Assembly (NCBI RefSeq): GCF_000220255.1
Contig: NZ_GL982513.1
Span: 1,272,683 to 1,312,136 of the forward strand
Source of the DNA: Prevotella pallens ATCC 700821
GTDB lineage: Bacteria > Bacteroidota > Bacteroidia > Bacteroidales > Bacteroidaceae
Reading direction: 5' to 3'
Length of the DNA stretch: 39,454 nt
Below are positions 29,987-37,575 of this stretch, piece after piece; the stretch's first letter is position 1, and each line of letters begins with the position of its first letter. A program made the translations under genes and the position numbers. The notes under the pieces are model-generated. The model did not search any database. It worked only from the letters and a program-made list of their open reading frames with translations, and had not been told where the DNA came from.

Positions 29987-31222
29987 TTATTCTACGAAGC
30001 TATAAAAGAAACTTGGGTTTCCTTTTACCTGTATAATAGGGCCTGCTACTTCTTTTGTTGCTGGGTTGTAAGTGTAGAAACCGTTAGCCTTCTTATTAGC
30101 ACTGCCAAATACAATCAGATTTTTATATTTACCAACGGCTATACCTTGTGGGTTAGAAATTTCCATTCCATTGATAAGACTCAATGTTTTCTGTTGCAAA
30201 TCTATTATGATAGGAACATTGGTTAAACTAATATAAGGATTGCTCATTCCATTTGGATCTAAGCCAAACGAGTTCGCATAAGCATATACTTTTCCGTTTC
30301 CACCATAACAAATAGTAGCAAAGAAATCGGCAAATTTTGTTGTTAATCCTCTTACTTCAGTATTATCTAATCGTATACAATAATCGGGGTCAATATCAGT
30401 AGTTCCGTTCTTAATACGTGCAATTCCACCATGTAAGCCTGGAATAAAACCAAACGAACCTATACAATTTATATATATATCGTTATTTTCGTCTACAAAG
30501 ATTGAACCTGGATCTATTGGACGTGTAGCAAAGCTCATACCTAATGATGTGTTCACAATATGCTTTTCCACTTTATCTGTTTTTGTGTCTATTACAGCCA
30601 ACTCTATATTGTTACGTGTTGGCATATATTGTGCATTCATCTGGTTAAGTCCAACAAAAAGTTTACCATCTCTAATAATCATAGATGCTGGAGAAACATT
30701 TGTATCCGCTTGTTTCAAGCTATTCAAATCAATCTCTCCAATGCGTGTCATAGTAGTAGGATTAAACACAAGTATAGTTCCCAAACCTTGTAAGCTAATG
30801 TATGCTTTCTCGTTATTTAGTTCGGTAACACAACACGCAGCAGCCTTTGGTGGTATTGGCATTGTTCCTTTTTTGCTCCATTTATTATCAGCATTGATTT
30901 TGTAACATATTAATTCGGCTTTTGTATTGCCCATATAGTCTGGAAGAACATAGATATTTCCCGATTTAGCTACAATGGGTGTTGTACCGAAACCTACTGG
31001 TATACCGTTGGTATTGTCATAACTTCCAGGTTGTAAATCTGGAAGACATTGCATATAAACACTACCATTGTTTCCTTCAGGATTAGTGATACCAGCTGTA
31101 AAAATTATGCCTTTAAATGGTTTCTCATTTACTCCATTAGGTTTAGGTTCGTCGCTGTTGTTGCATGAACAAACAAAGGCCATCATTGTGATGACTGTGA
31201 AGATGATTTTTAAGTTTCTCAT
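29987..31222 (-). CDS. Surface lipoprotein with beta-propeller-like repeats (XusB/DUF4374-like)
   Basis: A 411-residue lipoprotein. The signal peptide ends in VCSC with Cys20, followed by NNSDEPK. The acidic SDE after the Cys resembles the Bacteroidetes surface-export signal. The body has repeated short beta-type segments around Gly-Asn and Val-Phe-Val patterns (SGNIYVLPDYMG, NNEKAYISLQGLGTILVFNP, DGKLFVGLNQ, NNDIYINCIGS, NGKVYAYANSFG), suggesting a 6-8 bladed propeller. It sits 22 nt after a TonB receptor. The pairing recalls XusA-XusB of Bacteroides, which takes up foreign siderophores. The ligand here is unknown. Confidence 0.75.
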   Translation of the reverse strand: MRNLKIIFTVITMMAFVCSCNNSDEPKPNGVNEKPFKGIIFTAGITNPEGNNGSVYMQCLPDLQPGSYDNTNGIPVGFGTTPIVAKSGNIYVLPDYMGNTKAELICYKINADNKWSKKGTMPIPPKAAACCVTELNNEKAYISLQGLGTILVFNPTTMTRIGEIDLNSLKQADTNVSPASMIIRDGKLFVGLNQMNAQYMPTRNNIELAVIDTKTDKVEKHIVNTSLGMSFATRPIDPGSIFVDENNDIYINCIGSFGFIPGLHGGIARIKNGTTDIDPDYCIRLDNTEVRGLTTKFADFFATICYGGNGKVYAYANSFGLDPNGMSNPYISLTNVPIIIDLQQKTLSLINGMEISNPQGIAVGKYKNLIVFGSANKKANGFYTYNPATKEVAGPIIQVKGNPSFFYSFVE

Positions 31223-31244
31223 AATTCTATCTTTTATTAATTAA

Positions 31245-33647
31245 TTATTTAAATAGGTATCTTATCTTTATTCCTATGTAGCGTCCAGGTAACGGACGGT
31301 TTAATTCGGACATTGTACGACGATTAGTTAGATTCTTTGATTTTAATGTAATTGTCCAACGGTCGTTGCAAAAGCTATACTCTAGGGCTGCATCCATTGT
31401 TATTGAGGTTGGAATTTTACGTTCTTGATACTTACTAACTTCAAAGTCGTAAAAGTATTGATGTATATATGAAGCATCGAGGAGTAATCTAATATTTTGC
31501 CCGTGTCCACCAAAGATATTTTCTTTGTGTATTTCGGTACCAAAGTTAGCTAATAGGTAAGGCACATTTGGAATGCGCATATTGCGTGTAGGATTCTCAA
31601 CTTCTGTTCCTGGAATTGTTTTTCGCATATCACGAAGATCTTGATAGGTTCCGTTTGCATAGATATAGAGTAGAGGACAGATATCTCCTTTAGCCTCCAA
31701 TTCTATTCCTCTTGTGCGTACACTGCCAAAGTTACGATAGCGTGCCATTGTAGGGATCATATCGGGAGTAAAGCGTATCATATCCTTCAATTGATTATAG
31801 AAGCCATTCAGTTCTATTTCTATAAGTCCACCATCGGTTTTTATACGGCGATAAAGAATACCAAGATTTATTCCCGACGTGCGTTCTGGTTTCAATGCTG
31901 GTGAGGCAAGTATAGAGTAACCATTACCAATAAGTTCTTCGCTAGTAGGTATGCGTACTTCAGAGTTAAATGAAAATTTAATCATTAAATCGTTTGAAAA
32001 CTTATAGCGCATAGCGTCACTGAAGCCGAAAAAGTTTTTAGATATCTTTACTGGTTGAGGTTCTTTTACGGAATAAATATCTATACTGCGAGAATGAGAT
32101 GAGAATAAGAAGTTTTTCAATGTGAACGCATTTTGAAAACGTCCATTAAACAACGTCAAATCGTACGAAAGTCCTACGGTCATTGTTTTCATCTTACTTG
32201 GGAAGTTTGCACGGAATCCCAACGATTTATCCATTAAAGAGTCGTTTGGGTATAGAGAGTTTTGATCTGCGTAAATATTTAGGTTCACTGCGTGGTGCAT
32301 ATCAATAGTATAAGCCATATTAAGTTTAGCAGTCAGCTCGTTAGATTTATTGTTTCCATCTGATGCAAAGTTATTTTGTTCACCTCCAAATGGAGAAACT
32401 GGGGGAAGAGTTTTTCCATCCCAATCGTAACGATGCATTGCTTTATCGCATAATCCATATTTACCAGATACATATCCTGCATCAAAATCGAGGTCCAATC
32501 CATCTAAAAAGAAATTCTTACGTTTCAGAGTCAAAGCCGTAACATAGTTTATAGAATGGTTGTAAGCCTCACGTATATCGAGATCAATACCTTGTATTTC
32601 TTGTTTAGTTCGTAATAGAATAAGCTCCCATTTCATTTCATCGAACCACCACTTAGTTGCTTTTATAGATATGCCACCCATAATCTTCTTAAAACTATCA
32701 TGATTTCGTTCTACAACACGTCCGTCCAAATTAGCTAAAGCCATTTTGTAGTTGTTCTTAGCAAATGATACGACTCCACCCATTCCAAATTGTAAGCCAC
32801 TTTTATGATTAGTACGCTTTAGAACTGTAGATATTTGGTGCGTATTGAATGAACCTATTTCGTAAGAGAAGTCTAAATAAACGGGTGGATATTCCTTTGT
32901 AACCACATTGACAGCTCCTCCTAATGCCGAACCACCGAATTTGTAAGGCACTATACCTTTATATACTTCAATTCGTTCTATCATATTTGTGGGGATATCG
33001 TTTAATGCCACGAAGTTGCTTAGCTGCGACATAGGCGTTTCGTCTATATAGATTCCCATTCGCTTTCCTTCCAATCCACGAACAGATATTCGAGATGCAC
33101 TTCCCATACCACCAGTATTTCGCACTGTAACTCCTACGGTTCTGGCAAGTACGTCGTTAATATTAGAGGCTGTACCTTGTAGTTGTTGTTGTCCTATTAC
33201 AGATATAGGCATAGCCGATTCGCGTAACTTCCGAATTTCACTCCGAGTAGTTACTGTAACTCCTTCTAACATATTTTCTGTAGGAGTTAATTGTATGTTT
33301 ACACAAACAGAATCAGATAAGATTATATTTTTTCTTTCTGTTTTGTAACCTATGTGTCTCACAGTTAGTGATGTTTTTAGTAACTTTTGCACACTTACTT
33401 TATAGTATCCTTGTGCGTTGGTGGCAATCCCATTACTATTTGCAGCAACAGAAACCCATGCATCAACAATAGGACTACCGGTATTGGCATCTGTTACTTG
33501 TCCGCATATAACTGTTTCTTGTGCAGAGAGTGTTAATATAGAAAATAGACAAAGTATGGTCAAGAAGATCTTCTTCCAATTATATTGCGAATTGGAACAC
33601 AATTTTCTGTTTGTTAAAGCTCTCTTTTTAATTATTATATTATTCAT
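31245..33647 (-). CDS. TonB-dependent outer-membrane receptor
   Basis: An 800-residue outer-membrane transporter. A signal peptide (hydrophobic core about residues 27-41, ending SAQ) is preceded by a basic N-terminus. Residues 47-130 are a carboxypeptidase-regulatory-like domain (CGQVTDANTGSPIVDAWVSV...). Next come a plug (ESAMPISVIGQQQLQGTAS, ISVRGLEGKRMGIYIDETPM, IERIEVYKGIVPYKFGGSALGGAVNVVTK) and a 22-strand barrel ending in an aromatic strand (GRYIGIKIRYLFK). There is no SusD-type partner. The next gene is a propeller lipoprotein and the last is a TetR regulator. This layout suggests siderophore or metal-complex uptake rather than glycan import (inference). It has a long leader with a terminator-like hairpin. 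Confidence 0.93.
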   Translation of the reverse strand: MNNIIIKKRALTNRKLCSNSQYNWKKIFLTILCLFSILTLSAQETVICGQVTDANTGSPIVDAWVSVAANSNGIATNAQGYYKVSVQKLLKTSLTVRHIGYKTERKNIILSDSVCVNIQLTPTENMLEGVTVTTRSEIRKLRESAMPISVIGQQQLQGTASNINDVLARTVGVTVRNTGGMGSASRISVRGLEGKRMGIYIDETPMSQLSNFVALNDIPTNMIERIEVYKGIVPYKFGGSALGGAVNVVTKEYPPVYLDFSYEIGSFNTHQISTVLKRTNHKSGLQFGMGGVVSFAKNNYKMALANLDGRVVERNHDSFKKIMGGISIKATKWWFDEMKWELILLRTKQEIQGIDLDIREAYNHSINYVTALTLKRKNFFLDGLDLDFDAGYVSGKYGLCDKAMHRYDWDGKTLPPVSPFGGEQNNFASDGNNKSNELTAKLNMAYTIDMHHAVNLNIYADQNSLYPNDSLMDKSLGFRANFPSKMKTMTVGLSYDLTLFNGRFQNAFTLKNFLFSSHSRSIDIYSVKEPQPVKISKNFFGFSDAMRYKFSNDLMIKFSFNSEVRIPTSEELIGNGYSILASPALKPERTSGINLGILYRRIKTDGGLIEIELNGFYNQLKDMIRFTPDMIPTMARYRNFGSVRTRGIELEAKGDICPLLYIYANGTYQDLRDMRKTIPGTEVENPTRNMRIPNVPYLLANFGTEIHKENIFGGHGQNIRLLLDASYIHQYFYDFEVSKYQERKIPTSITMDAALEYSFCNDRWTITLKSKNLTNRRTMSELNRPLPGRYIGIKIRYLFK

Positions 33648-33682
33648 ATTTTAGATAAGATAAAAACGAATATAATTCATAG

Positions 33683-33751
33683 CTATTCAAAAATAAAATG
33701 CGTTGTCTGTAATTCTGACAACGCATCTTTAGACATAGGAGTTTCCCCCAT
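33683..33751 (-). CDS. Possible 22-codon leader peptide before the TonB receptor
   Basis: A short open frame on the minus strand (starts MGETPMSKDA, 22 codons, stop TAG at 33685-33683), with a second in-frame ATG at 33736. Its codons 9-18 coincide with both arms of the terminator-like hairpin. It ends 36 nt before the receptor ATG. Translation is not proven; chance occurrence is possible. Confidence 0.35.
   Translation of the reverse strand: MGETPMSKDALSELQTTHFIFE
33689..33726 (-). terminator. Terminator-like hairpin in the TonB receptor leader (attenuator candidate)
   Basis: A perfect 10-bp stem, ATGCGTTGTC (33698-33707) with GACAACGCAT (33717-33726), 9-nt loop. On the minus strand it is followed by TTTTATTTTT. 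It lies between the promoter (33819-33849) and the receptor ATG (33647), so it could stop transcription before the gene. Confidence 0.75.
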
Positions 33752-33818
33752 ACTTTTATTTTCTTACTTTTTAATAGCATCTAGAATTCTATAAATTGTA
33801 TAATAGATATTTTGGTTG

Positions 33819-33849
33819 CAAAGATAGAGTAAATATTCAATATGTCCAA
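33819..33849 (-). promoter_or_regulatory. Promoter of the TonB receptor operon
   Basis: On the minus strand: TTG (33849-33847), 20-nt spacer, TATCTTTG (33826-33819), a full consensus match. It predicts a leader of about 165 nt before the receptor ATG, long for this genome. The inverted repeat at 33881-33892 lies upstream. Confidence 0.8.
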
Positions 33850-33892
33850 TACCTAAAAATGAGTAAATTTTATATTTCAAATCATAAATGAT

Positions 33893-34024
33893 GAATTAAT
33901 ATAGGCTTAGACGTAATAGACATTTGATAGACGAAATAAATAACCTAGTAAATATCCATTGCACCTATTTCCATTTTCTAAGATTTATAGTAGGGTATAA
34001 ATAATGTAGATACATAGTTAACAC
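33893..34024. other. Gene-free stretch between receptor promoter and rplT terminator
   Basis: AT-rich DNA with no supported ORF. Nothing beyond the flanking promoter and terminator is evident. Confidence 0.4.
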
Positions 34025-34060
34025 AAAAAAGGTTGTAAATCTCTTGAATTACAACCTTTT
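34025..34060 (-). terminator. Intrinsic terminator after rplT
   Basis: A perfect 12-bp stem (34027-34038 with 34049-34060, arms AAAAGGTTGTAA / TTACAACCTTTT). On the minus strand it is followed by a T run. It lies 22 nt after the rplT stop. Confidence 0.9.
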
Positions 34061-34081
34061 CCTATTAATCTTAAATTTTAA

Positions 34082-34426
34082 TTACTTTACTTTTTCAACA
34101 ATAGCCTTAAATGCTTCTGGGTTATTTGCTGCAAGGTCAGCGAGGACCTTACGATTAATCTCTATATTAGCTTTATGTAATGCACCCATCAACTGACTAT
34201 AACTCATATCGTAAAGACGAGCAGCTGCATTGATTCGTTGAATCCAAAGTGCACGGAATGTGCGCTTTTTATTTCGACGATCACGGTAGGCATAGGTTAA
34301 ACCTTTCTCGTAAGTATTTTTTGCAACTGTCCAAACATTTTTACGGGCACCATAATATCCCTTTGTCTTTTTGAGAATTCTTGTTCTTCTTGCTTTTGAA
34401 GCAACATGATTTACTGATCTTGGCAT
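34082..34426 (-). CDS. rplT: Ribosomal protein bL20
   Basis: A 114-residue large-subunit protein needed early in 50S assembly. The N-terminal extension is basic ([29 protein letters not shown]). The globular part has [26 protein letters not shown] and ends [15 protein letters not shown], all typical. It is last in infC-rpmI-rplT. bL20 represses this operon in other bacteria; a candidate site is the hairpin at 34698-34731. A partial SD (AAAGGAAAG) lies before the start. Confidence 0.97.
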   Translation of the reverse strand: MPRSVNHVASKARRTRILKKTKGYYGARKNVWTVAKNTYEKGLTYAYRDRRNKKRTFRALWIQRINAAARLYDMSYSQLMGALHKANIEINRKVLADLAANNPEAFKAIVEKVK

Positions 34427-34464
34427 AGTTTTTCTTTCCTTTTAAATTGTTAGACTAATGTTTA

Positions 34465-34662
34465 TTAACGCAGATTTAACAAGTCTCTCACCTGTTTCAT
34501 GTTGCTATTATCCACAATTGCACTGTGAACAAGATTTCTCTTTTGTTTCTTTGTTTTCTTAGTCAGAATGTGACTGTGGTAAGCACGATTACGCTTTATC
34601 TTACCTGTACCTGTGAAGCTAAATCTCTTTTTTGCTCCAGAGTTTGTTTTTTGCTTTGGCAT
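34465..34662 (-). CDS. rpmI: Ribosomal protein bL35
   Basis: A 65-residue basic 50S protein. It shows [31 protein letters not shown] and [12 protein letters not shown], matching the family from end to end. It stands in the conserved infC-rpmI-rplT order, 38 nt before rplT. There is no SD before its ATG. Confidence 0.97.
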   Translation of the reverse strand: MPKQKTNSGAKKRFSFTGTGKIKRNRAYHSHILTKKTKKQKRNLVHSAIVDNSNMKQVRDLLNLR

Positions 34663-34697
34663 TTTTCTAAATTGTTAAAATTATTATTTATATTCAT

Positions 34698-34731
34698 CTG
34701 TGGCAACGTATTACCAAGACGTTACGCACAG
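34698..34731 (-). promoter_or_regulatory. Structured element between infC and rpmI (possible bL20 operator)
   Basis: Arms CTGTG-GC-AACGT (34698-34709) and ACGTT-ACG-CACAG (34719-34731) form two 5-bp helices separated by a small internal loop, closed by a 9-nt loop. It lies in the untranslated gap, 36 nt before the rpmI ATG, and has no T run, so it is not a terminator. E. coli bL20 binds a site in the same position; identity here is inference. Confidence 0.45.
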
Positions 34732-34768
34732 GTATTATCAGTTCTTTTTAAAAGACACGTTTAATCTT

Positions 34769-34945
34769 TTATTCATTCTTAAGTTTATCGAGTGCAACAG
34801 AACCATTTTTTGCATTTGCAAAAAGTCCATTGTCTATATTCTCCTTACCTTCTTTATCTGAACTTTTGGCAGCCTCATTCCTTTTGGCTGCATCTGCTGC
34901 TTCTTCACGATCTCTACGTTGCTGGCTCTTTTTAGTAACACCGGC
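34769..34945 (-). other. infC: Out-of-frame C-terminal extension of infC
   Basis: Just after a run of seven A (minus strand; plus 34946-34952), a different frame encodes [23 protein letters not shown]... to a stop at 34769-34771, about 58 codons. Its charged, helical composition fits the C-terminal tail seen on IF-3 of related bacteria. Removing one base from the A run joins it to infC, giving 231 residues. Confidence 0.8.
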
Positions 34946-35462
34946 TTTTTTTAGGAGAAAGGTAGAGAAACATTTTCTTCCCTTCGAGCTTCGGCAACTG
35001 TTCTACTTTTGCTAGTTCTTCTAGATCATTAGCAAAACGTAACAGTAAAACTTCACCTTGTTCTTTAAATAGGATAGAACGACCACGAAAGAAAACGTAT
35101 GCTCTTACTTTATTTCCTTCATTAAGGAATTCTTGTGCATGTTTTAATTTAAACTGATAATCGTGTTCATCAGTCTGTGGTCCGAAACGTATTTCTTTTA
35201 TATCTTGCTTTACCTGCTTTTGCTTCATCTCTTTCTGATGTTTCTTTTGCTGGTAAAGAAATTTAGAATAGTCGATGATACGGCAAACTGGAGGTTGTGC
35301 ATTCGGGGATATTTCGACTAGGTCTACACCCTCTTTGCGAGCAATGTCCAATGCTTGACGAGTAGACATCACTTCTGCATTACCTTCATTTACCACACGC
35401 ACTTCTCGTGCATGAATTTGTTCATTCACACGATACTGAAACTTCATTTTGTCATTTTTCAT
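34932..35462 (-). CDS. infC: Translation initiation factor IF-3 (frameshifted before its C-terminal tail)
   Basis: IF-3 binds the 30S subunit and checks the start codon. The open frame gives 176 residues, starting at the ATG at 35462 ([16 protein letters not shown]; the frame extends one codon to a TTG). The N-domain has [26 protein letters not shown], the linker is Lys-rich, and the C-domain has [22 protein letters not shown] and [12 protein letters not shown]. The frame ends abnormally in KKSRCY after an A7 run. The expected tail continues in another frame down to 34769. The core domains are complete, so the short form could work. First in infC-rpmI-rplT. Confidence 0.93.
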   Translation of the reverse strand: MKNDKMKFQYRVNEQIHAREVRVVNEGNAEVMSTRQALDIARKEGVDLVEISPNAQPPVCRIIDYSKFLYQQKKHQKEMKQKQVKQDIKEIRFGPQTDEHDYQFKLKHAQEFLNEGNKVRAYVFFRGRSILFKEQGEVLLLRFANDLEELAKVEQLPKLEGKKMFLYLSPKKSRCY

Positions 35463-35497
35463 CAACTATAATATAGTTTTATATTATTAAACGCCTG

Positions 35498-35529
35498 CAA
35501 AGATACTGCTTTTGCTATAATTGACCAAA
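35498..35529 (-). promoter_or_regulatory. Promoter of infC-rpmI-rplT
   Basis: On the minus strand: TTTG (35529-35526), 20-nt spacer, TATCTTTG (35505-35498); a perfect consensus. The predicted leader is about 30 nt. Confidence 0.88.
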
Positions 35530-35582
35530 TTTTTGTTCTATTTTATTTGTGATATCTGTATGAATCTGTTGTGAGGATAGAA

Positions 35583-36656
35583 TTATTTCTTTAGAGCTAA
35601 ATTATAATTATAATACTTTGTGATTCCTGTTATATCTTCAATTATTTCGATGAAGGGAGGAAAAATGATATCTTCATGTTTGAGTATTCCCTTCGTCTCT
35701 AGTATTTGTAAACCTTTATATGGATCTATGAAGGTGTCTAATTCAAAGAATTGTCCTTTCCAAATGAATGTTTCTCGCATTTTATGTATAGGTTGTCTAT
35801 ACGGATCTGCTTGCCGAAGTAATGATTCATATAGGTTATTATCAATTTGTCGTTCGGTTTCAACTTGCTCATTATTAGATAGGATCTTTTTTGTGGTATG
35901 AACATTTACAGTAAGTCCATTTAAAATTCGCCGTCTCAATCGAACCTCACTATACGGCTCAGATGTTAAATAAGTTTGTGTTATTTCACTTACTATTGCC
36001 TCGGGAATATTATCTTTCAGTCGTATAATATACTTTCTTTCTTCAACTGCCTGACGTGGAATTTCTAAAACATCAGAAATTTCCTGTAATACTCTTTCTA
36101 GCTTGGTTTCAAAATCTTCATGGTTATTTATTACACGTAGATGTGGATGTTCTGACCATGCCTGAATGACTTTCTTATCAAGTATACGTGCTAATTCAAT
36201 GCCCTCTGTTCGTTTATTGTTTGTAGCAGTTGTATAAAATTGTTCAGCACCATCTGCTGCACTTACAAGATGTAAAACTGCATCATAACGAGAACGCAAC
36301 ATCTCGTTATTCATCTTTGCATCGGATATTATTTGATTCCAGAGTACTGGATTCATATAGGCAGAGATATCCATTGTTCCTCGATCGCAAACGATAAGAA
36401 CTGGTTGCTTGACACTCTTTGCCATTTGTAAGAATTTATCTTCTAAAGCTATTTGCATCTCTAAGGTTGCTTTTTCGCCTTCGTAAAATAAATCTTTATT
36501 ATCTGTGAGATAATCCATTCCTGCTTGTAAGAATAGAGTAGGTAACTCTGGTATAATGAACACCTTATATCCAATGCTAGAGAAGTGTTCCATTATTTTA
36601 ACTAAAGCAGTGGTTTTACCAGCACAAGGACCTCCTGTTAGTACTATTTTTTTCAT
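35583..36656 (-). CDS. AAA-type P-loop ATPase with C-terminal CYTH-like domain
   Basis: A 357-residue cytosolic protein. The N-terminal 180 residues form a nucleoside-kinase-like P-loop domain: Walker A TGGPCAGKTTAL (residues 7-18), IVCDRGTMDISAY as Walker B-type, HLVSAADGAEQFY in the middle. From about residue 205 the sequence resembles a CYTH (triphosphate tunnel) domain: VEERKYIIRL, EVRLRRRIL, FELDTFIDPYKGLQILET. Such fusions exist in Bacteroidetes; the substrate is not known. It stands between the rplI and infC clusters, with a terminator-like hairpin ending 9 nt before its ATG, so its expression may rely on read-through from rpsF-rpsR-rplI. Confidence 0.8.
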   Translation of the reverse strand: MKKIVLTGGPCAGKTTALVKIMEHFSSIGYKVFIIPELPTLFLQAGMDYLTDNKDLFYEGEKATLEMQIALEDKFLQMAKSVKQPVLIVCDRGTMDISAYMNPVLWNQIISDAKMNNEMLRSRYDAVLHLVSAADGAEQFYTTATNNKRTEGIELARILDKKVIQAWSEHPHLRVINNHEDFETKLERVLQEISDVLEIPRQAVEERKYIIRLKDNIPEAIVSEITQTYLTSEPYSEVRLRRRILNGLTVNVHTTKKILSNNEQVETERQIDNNLYESLLRQADPYRQPIHKMRETFIWKGQFFELDTFIDPYKGLQILETKGILKHEDIIFPPFIEIIEDITGITKYYNYNLALKK

Positions 36657-36697
36657 AGAAAAGAAAATCCCTCACATCTATAAAGATGAAAGGGATT
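36657..36697 (-). terminator. Terminator between rplI and the AAA/CYTH gene
   Basis: Nested stems AATCCCT / AGGGATT (36666-36672, 36691-36697) and CATCT / AGATG inside. On the minus strand TTTTCTTTTC follows and runs into the ATG at 36656. No TAnnTTTG box lies between it and rplI. Confidence 0.75.
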
Positions 36698-36749
36698 ATG
36701 CTATAATGTGTTTAATAAATCTATATAAATTCTCTTTTGAATATATATA

Positions 36750-37286
36750 TTATTCAACTGTTACTGTTTCTCCTTCCACAACATCAATTTCTTCGGTAGG
36801 AGTCTCTACAGTTTCTTCTGTTTTTTCAGCCTTAGGCTCTGGTTGATTTTCTGCAACAACAATTACAGGTAATTTTATCTCTACATCTTTAAAGAAATGA
36901 ATTGTAGCCTCAAAGGTTCCAACTTTCTTTATGTCGCGCATAGTGATAATCTTACGATCAACTTCTATACCCTTTTTCGCTAATTCTTCAGCTACAGTTG
37001 CAGTATTTACAGAACCATAAGTTACACCTGTTGTAGAAACTTTAGCAGCTATTACTAATTCAACACCTTCAAGCTGTGCTGCACGTTTTTCTGCGTCAGC
37101 CTTCTTTGCAGCAATTTTAGCTGCTTGTTGTTTCAGGTTCTCTGCTAATTGTTTTTTTGCAGAAGATGATGCAATTACGCCTTTTCCTGTTGGAATAAGA
37201 TAATTACGACCATAACCACCTTTTACATTCACAATATCATTCTTGTAGCCAAGTCCGATAATATCTTCTTTAAGTATGATTTCCAT
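36750..37286 (-). CDS. rplI: Ribosomal protein bL9 with acidic tail
   Basis: A 178-residue 50S protein. The N-domain MEIILKEDIIGLGYKNDIVNVKGGYGRNYLIPTGKG contains the bL9 signature, followed by the long helix (LAENLKQQAAKIAAKKADAEKRAAQLE) and the C-domain (YGSVNTATVAEELAKKGIEVDRKII). Residues about 149-178 are an extra acidic tail (EPKAEKTEETVETPTEEIDVVEG) not found in the roughly 149-residue standard. It has a strong SD (AAAAAGGAGG, 6 nt before the ATG). Third gene after rpsF and rpsR. Confidence 0.96.
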   Translation of the reverse strand: MEIILKEDIIGLGYKNDIVNVKGGYGRNYLIPTGKGVIASSSAKKQLAENLKQQAAKIAAKKADAEKRAAQLEGVELVIAAKVSTTGVTYGSVNTATVAEELAKKGIEVDRKIITMRDIKKVGTFEATIHFFKDVEIKLPVIVVAENQPEPKAEKTEETVETPTEEIDVVEGETVTVE

Positions 37287-37300
37287 CTTTAGCCTCCTTT

Positions 37301-37573
37301 TTATTTCATCAAATCGGTTACGTATGGAAGCAAAGCTATCTGACGAGCACGCTTAACAGCTTGTGCTACACGACGCTGATACTTCAAAGATGTACCTGTT
37401 ATACGACGTGGAAGTATTTTTCCTTGTTCATTTAAGAATTTCTTAAGGAACTCACCGTCTTTATAATCGATGTATTTTATACCACTCTTCTTAAAGCGAC
37501 AATACTTCTTTTTCTTTGTGTCGATTGATGGAGCGGTCAAATAGCGGATTTCTGTCTTCTTCTGTTCTGCCAT
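37301..37573 (-). CDS. rpsR: Ribosomal protein bS18
   Basis: A 90-residue 30S protein that pairs with bS6. It shows [64 protein letters not shown], the full family core. The start is the ATG at 37573 (MAEQKKTE); the open frame extends into rpsF and would otherwise begin with an unrelated segment. The SD AAAGGAGG (minus strand, 37587-37581 with flanking A) is 7 nt before the ATG and overlaps the last codons of rpsF. This is unusual in this genome. Confidence 0.96.
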   Translation of the reverse strand: MAEQKKTEIRYLTAPSIDTKKKKYCRFKKSGIKYIDYKDGEFLKKFLNEQGKILPRRITGTSLKYQRRVAQAVKRARQIALLPYVTDLMK

Positions 37574-37575
37574 AA

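Noticed and set aside
33690..33850. Known riboswitch in the TonB receptor leader
   Set aside because: I found no cobalamin, TPP, SAM or preQ1 consensus. Only the hairpin, T run and short ORF are supported, so it is reported as an attenuator candidate instead.
36698..36749. Independent promoter for the AAA/CYTH gene
   Set aside because: No TAnnTTTG box is present in the gap.
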